From Zygnema cylindricum (lineage: Eukaryota; Streptophyta; Zygnematophyceae; Zygnematales; Zygnemataceae): a stretch of DNA of 64,000 bases. Of the stretch, positions 61,455-64,000 are shown one piece after another. How positions within the stretch are numbered: position 1 is the first letter of the stretch; every line of letters begins with the position of its first letter. The position numbers and the translations under genes are program-made. The stretch lies in contig JBBHKE010001840.1 in assembly GCA_037447655.1 (NCBI GenBank), positions 91,472-155,471 on the forward strand, read 5' to 3'. The notes beneath the pieces are model-generated. The model worked only from the letters and a program-made list of their open reading frames with translations, did no database searches and was not told where the DNA came from.

Positions 61455-61783
61455 TAGTTATTACTTATTAGCCTTATGTACTCTATTTCGGCACCCCAAA
61501 ATATTGACATTGATACCTTAAATATAATAAATGACACTATTTAAGGTTGTGGACAATAATCTGCCACGTCTCCTGGCACTAAGTTAGAATGAATGATGCT
61601 AATTTTTTCTTTACACTAATAATTTCTATACGTTTATAACGATTCAAGGTGTAGTTAATGGGACAGCAGAAAATATTCAAATATGTTCCGATGGGAAAAT
61701 CCCGTACAAATGACACCCCGCCCCTTTGAAAGATGCAAAAGCGACGGCCGCAACACGACACGTGGCTGAAAGCGCATAAATTA

Positions 61784-61997
61784 CACTACCAATCGCTATT
61801 AGCGTATAAGTTTTTTCAGCGTATAGGGATAATTACCCTTATTAACGCTAATAGGGAATCTAGAAAATTTCAAAGATATCGTACACTCTAATTAAGAATT
61901 AGGGTTTTTTTAAATAGAATGGTTAACTCTTTCTGAGAATTTGGGAAAAAAAGCACGACCGAATTAGCATTCACTACGCTAATAGCGATTGGCGGTG
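61784..61997. mobile_element. TA-MITE 17
   Basis: 214 bp, left end CACTACCAATCGCTATTAG, right end CTAATAGCGATTGGCGGTG, TA on both sides. Confidence 0.85.
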
Positions 61998-62335
61998 TAG
62001 TGTCAGCAAAGTCGCTCCGTGAGAAATTGACACAGAAAGACGAGAGTACAGTAAATTACAGTACTTCCAAAACGGAAGGACAACCCATTCGACGTCACAT
62101 GAAATATTTTGACTTCTCCCGTACATGACATATTTTGGACCATAGTTTTAAAGTAGGGGAATGTAGGCCCATACAATATGCCTATTGTACGCAACACGTA
62201 CAATATGACCTTAAGACCCATATTGTATTGGTCGCAAAATGAAAAAAAAAAATAACAGGGTTAAGATTCTCCAAACATTTGGGCGACAATGTCAACCGTC
62301 CGATTATGTGTTTTCGAAGCAAAAGGACATTCTAT

Positions 62336-62382
62336 CCAGTGTCTAGCTAGTCTCCTCAAGGAGGAGACTAGTTAGACACTGG
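62336..62382. repeat. 22-bp-arm hairpin
   Basis: Arms CCAGTGTCTAGCTAGTCTCC... and its inverse (one mismatch) around a 3-nt loop, with the core CTCCTC/GAGGAG. Confidence 0.85.
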
Positions 62383-62415
62383 ACGTTTGAAATTTTTACG
62401 CGTGGAAAGGTGACG

Positions 62416-62480
62416 TACGAACCACGCGCCTTCGGAAATAAGCCACCCGCCTTTGGACATGTGCCACGGGCGTTCGGACC
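62416..62480. repeat. 21-bp tandem repeat, three units
   Basis: Units around CCACGCGCCTTCGGAAATA. Read on the + strand they give PRAFGNK, PPAFGHV, PRAFGPA. There is no evidence that this is translated. Confidence 0.6.
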
Positions 62481-63599
62481 GGCAGGAATCAAATCCTACG
62501 AAAACCACCAAACATGTTTGTTGAACAAGAAACCACCGATGCTACAACGACAAAACAAGAACGTACAAAATGTACACCGTTATAACAACGACAAAATAGG
62601 AACGTAGAAATTGTACACTGTTAGTACAGCGAAAACACAGGAATGTACAAATTGAACATTCGCGTAATTTTATTTTGCGGCTGGTTGTACGGATACGACT
62701 AGATATTTCGCTTTTAGAATCTTTGACGACGCTCGCCGTCAGGAAAGGAATCAAGGTGCATCCAATCGAAAGAAAGCACGCGATAGATTCCTTGCTGACA
62801 CGGCCTGATGGAGAAGAGAAGGAAATATTACTGCCATTAAATGCATCCGTACGATAACTGTCGGCCCCTGATGGAGATATGGCCTAAGGGTGTAAGTTCC
62901 ATTGACAAAAAAATGGGGTGTTTCTGACGGCCGTACTGGTTCGTAAAGTGCCGTACCCTATTTTTTCTTTGTCAAAAAACATTTTTGACTGATTAGATTC
63001 TCCAAGGTTATGAGCGTAGACTTCGACCGTTGATAATTTGCTTCACAAAATCAGATCTGCCGTTGGTTAAACCATTCAGCTTTTGACAAGTGGCCTTAAG
63101 GATTACAATTTTCAAAGATTGAACGTATTCGTAACGCACTTTCGTCACGCTATTTTTGGCAGCGCTCATTTGTCACGCAAAAAAAGTCCAAACCCTAAAA
63201 AAATGATATGTTATTTGCTAATTTGAGAAGGCTCTACAAAGAGTACAAAAGCTTGCTGCATGATGACGTGGTCTGCAAGTACAAAGGTACGCAAATGGAT
63301 CTTTTAAGTTAAAGTTTATCTTGTGAAAATCATTAGCGATTTTCGATATCCGATTATAGCTTACGTGGTACCCTTCAATTTTGAGCACGTGTATTACAGA
63401 CTTTGCGCGATATAACATCGTTCAAATGTAGCATCCTGTAATGTTGACCGTACGATTACAGGATTTTCTTATGTAACTTCACCGTTATTCGTACTTATTG
63501 TAATATATTTGTACTAAAATGTACTTTAGATGTACTCCATGTTCACATAGCTAAATATTTGTTCAAATGACGATAAATTTATTTTTTCGCTCTTTAGTT

Positions 63600-64000
63600 C
63601 GTCAAAAAATAATTGGCACTTTGCCCAAATAACCGGGCAGGAGGAAATGTTTTTGAACCGCCAACTGCGGTTCAAATTCTGGAATTGTTACGGCACAGTA
63701 CGGCAGCTATACTAATTTTGTCTCTCTGTACCTTTACGGTTAATTTATAAATGTATGCGTAAATCGACAAAATTTGCGCACATGGAGAGACCCTAAACAA
63801 GTACAAAATGAACCTGCGTATTTTCAAGCCACGTGGACAATTCTAAGTAAGTCCTGCGCTTACGACAACGAAAAAACGACCTGCATATTCTCAAGCCACG
63901 TGGACCATTGTCAGGAACTGCCGTGGTCCCGTGTGGATAATACCTCCCCTTCACGAAAGCTTACATTTGAGCCGTCGAGCATTTTTTTTTTTAAGTTTAC
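63600..64000 (+). promoter_or_regulatory. Promoter and 5' UTR of gene D
   Basis: Aligns with 19615-20018 of gene A. Palindrome TTGAACCGCC..GCGGTTCAA at 63653-63675 and TATAAATG at 63746-63753. The window ends at AAGTTTAC; in gene A the next bases are TGCA and then the ATG pair. The coding start should lie a few bases past 64000. Confidence 0.7.

Larger units (their letters stand above)
60032..61651 (+). mobile_element. TA-MITE 15, split by a hAT-like element
   Basis: Left stump 60032-60050 (CACCGTGAATCG), right part 61457-61651, flanked by TA at 60030-60031 and 61652-61653. The right part matches the whole of MITE 3 at 3661-3859. Confidence 0.8.
59587..61780 (-). repeat. Dispersed repeat interrupted by nested insertions
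   Basis: Inverse of 3905-4440. The two halves are 59587-60029 and 61654-61780. The copy at ~4035 is uninterrupted at the corresponding point and supplies the empty site. Confidence 0.8.
62000..63500. other. Intergenic upstream of gene D
   Basis: No gene supported. Holds the CATACAATATG inverted pair (62148-62241), a 22-bp-arm hairpin (62336-62382), three 21-bp repeats (62416-62480) and a stretch at 62690-62880 resembling 4600-4760 inverted. Confidence 0.5.

Overview
The window is AT-rich eukaryotic nuclear DNA. Its genes have GT-AG introns, signal-peptide exons and a TATA-like box about 265 bp upstream of the ATG. It is crowded with LTR-retroelement remains, MITE-like elements, minisatellites and (TA)n runs. 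No bacterial gene organisation, rRNA or confident tRNA is present. The methyltransferase- and PHD-bearing gypsy element resembles elements I know from streptophyte algae and other protists, so an alga or related lineage is my guess. The sequence alone does not fix the organism.

Layout. 1-5.4 kb: repeats, a long fold-back structure and three MITEs. 5.4-17.8 kb: retroelement complex with ~485-bp LTR-like direct repeats, a copia-like Gag/protease remnant, and a decayed Ty3/gypsy element ordered Gag - protease - cytosine-5 DNA methyltransferase - RT - RNase H - integrase - PHD finger. 17.8-19.6 kb: repeats. 19.6-29.4 kb: gene A (+). 29.4-32.4 kb: convergent intergenic region. 32.4-39.8 kb: gene B (-). 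39.8-48.8 kb: B promoter plus repeats. 48.9-56.5 kb: gene C (-). 56.5-63.6 kb: C promoter, MITEs and a four-layer nested insertion. 63.6-64.0 kb: promoter of a fourth copy, gene D (+), whose ATG lies just beyond the window.

Genes A, B and C are paralogues that I reconstructed exon by exon. Each encodes a secreted protein: signal peptide, two ~100-residue six-cysteine WSC-like domains (each on one ~300-nt exon), proline-rich hinges encoded by 15-, 27- or 30-nt microexons, and a basic tail of 6 or 10 copies of a seven-residue HPPGVGK repeat. Nearly every internal exon is phase 1-1, so exons can be gained or lost without changing frame. Predicted lengths are about 320, 334 and 319 aa. Gene B shows this modularity in action: one microexon has lost its acceptor AG, while a duplicated copy nearby keeps good sites. 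The 5' halves and promoters of B and C are almost identical over ~1.8 kb while their coding exons are clearly diverged, suggesting recent conversion or duplication.

The rest is dominated by at least 17 copies of a TA-target MITE family with termini like CACCGNNAATCG, a GGGTGA-terminus family, a CCCACCGGA-terminus family and many strong hairpins.
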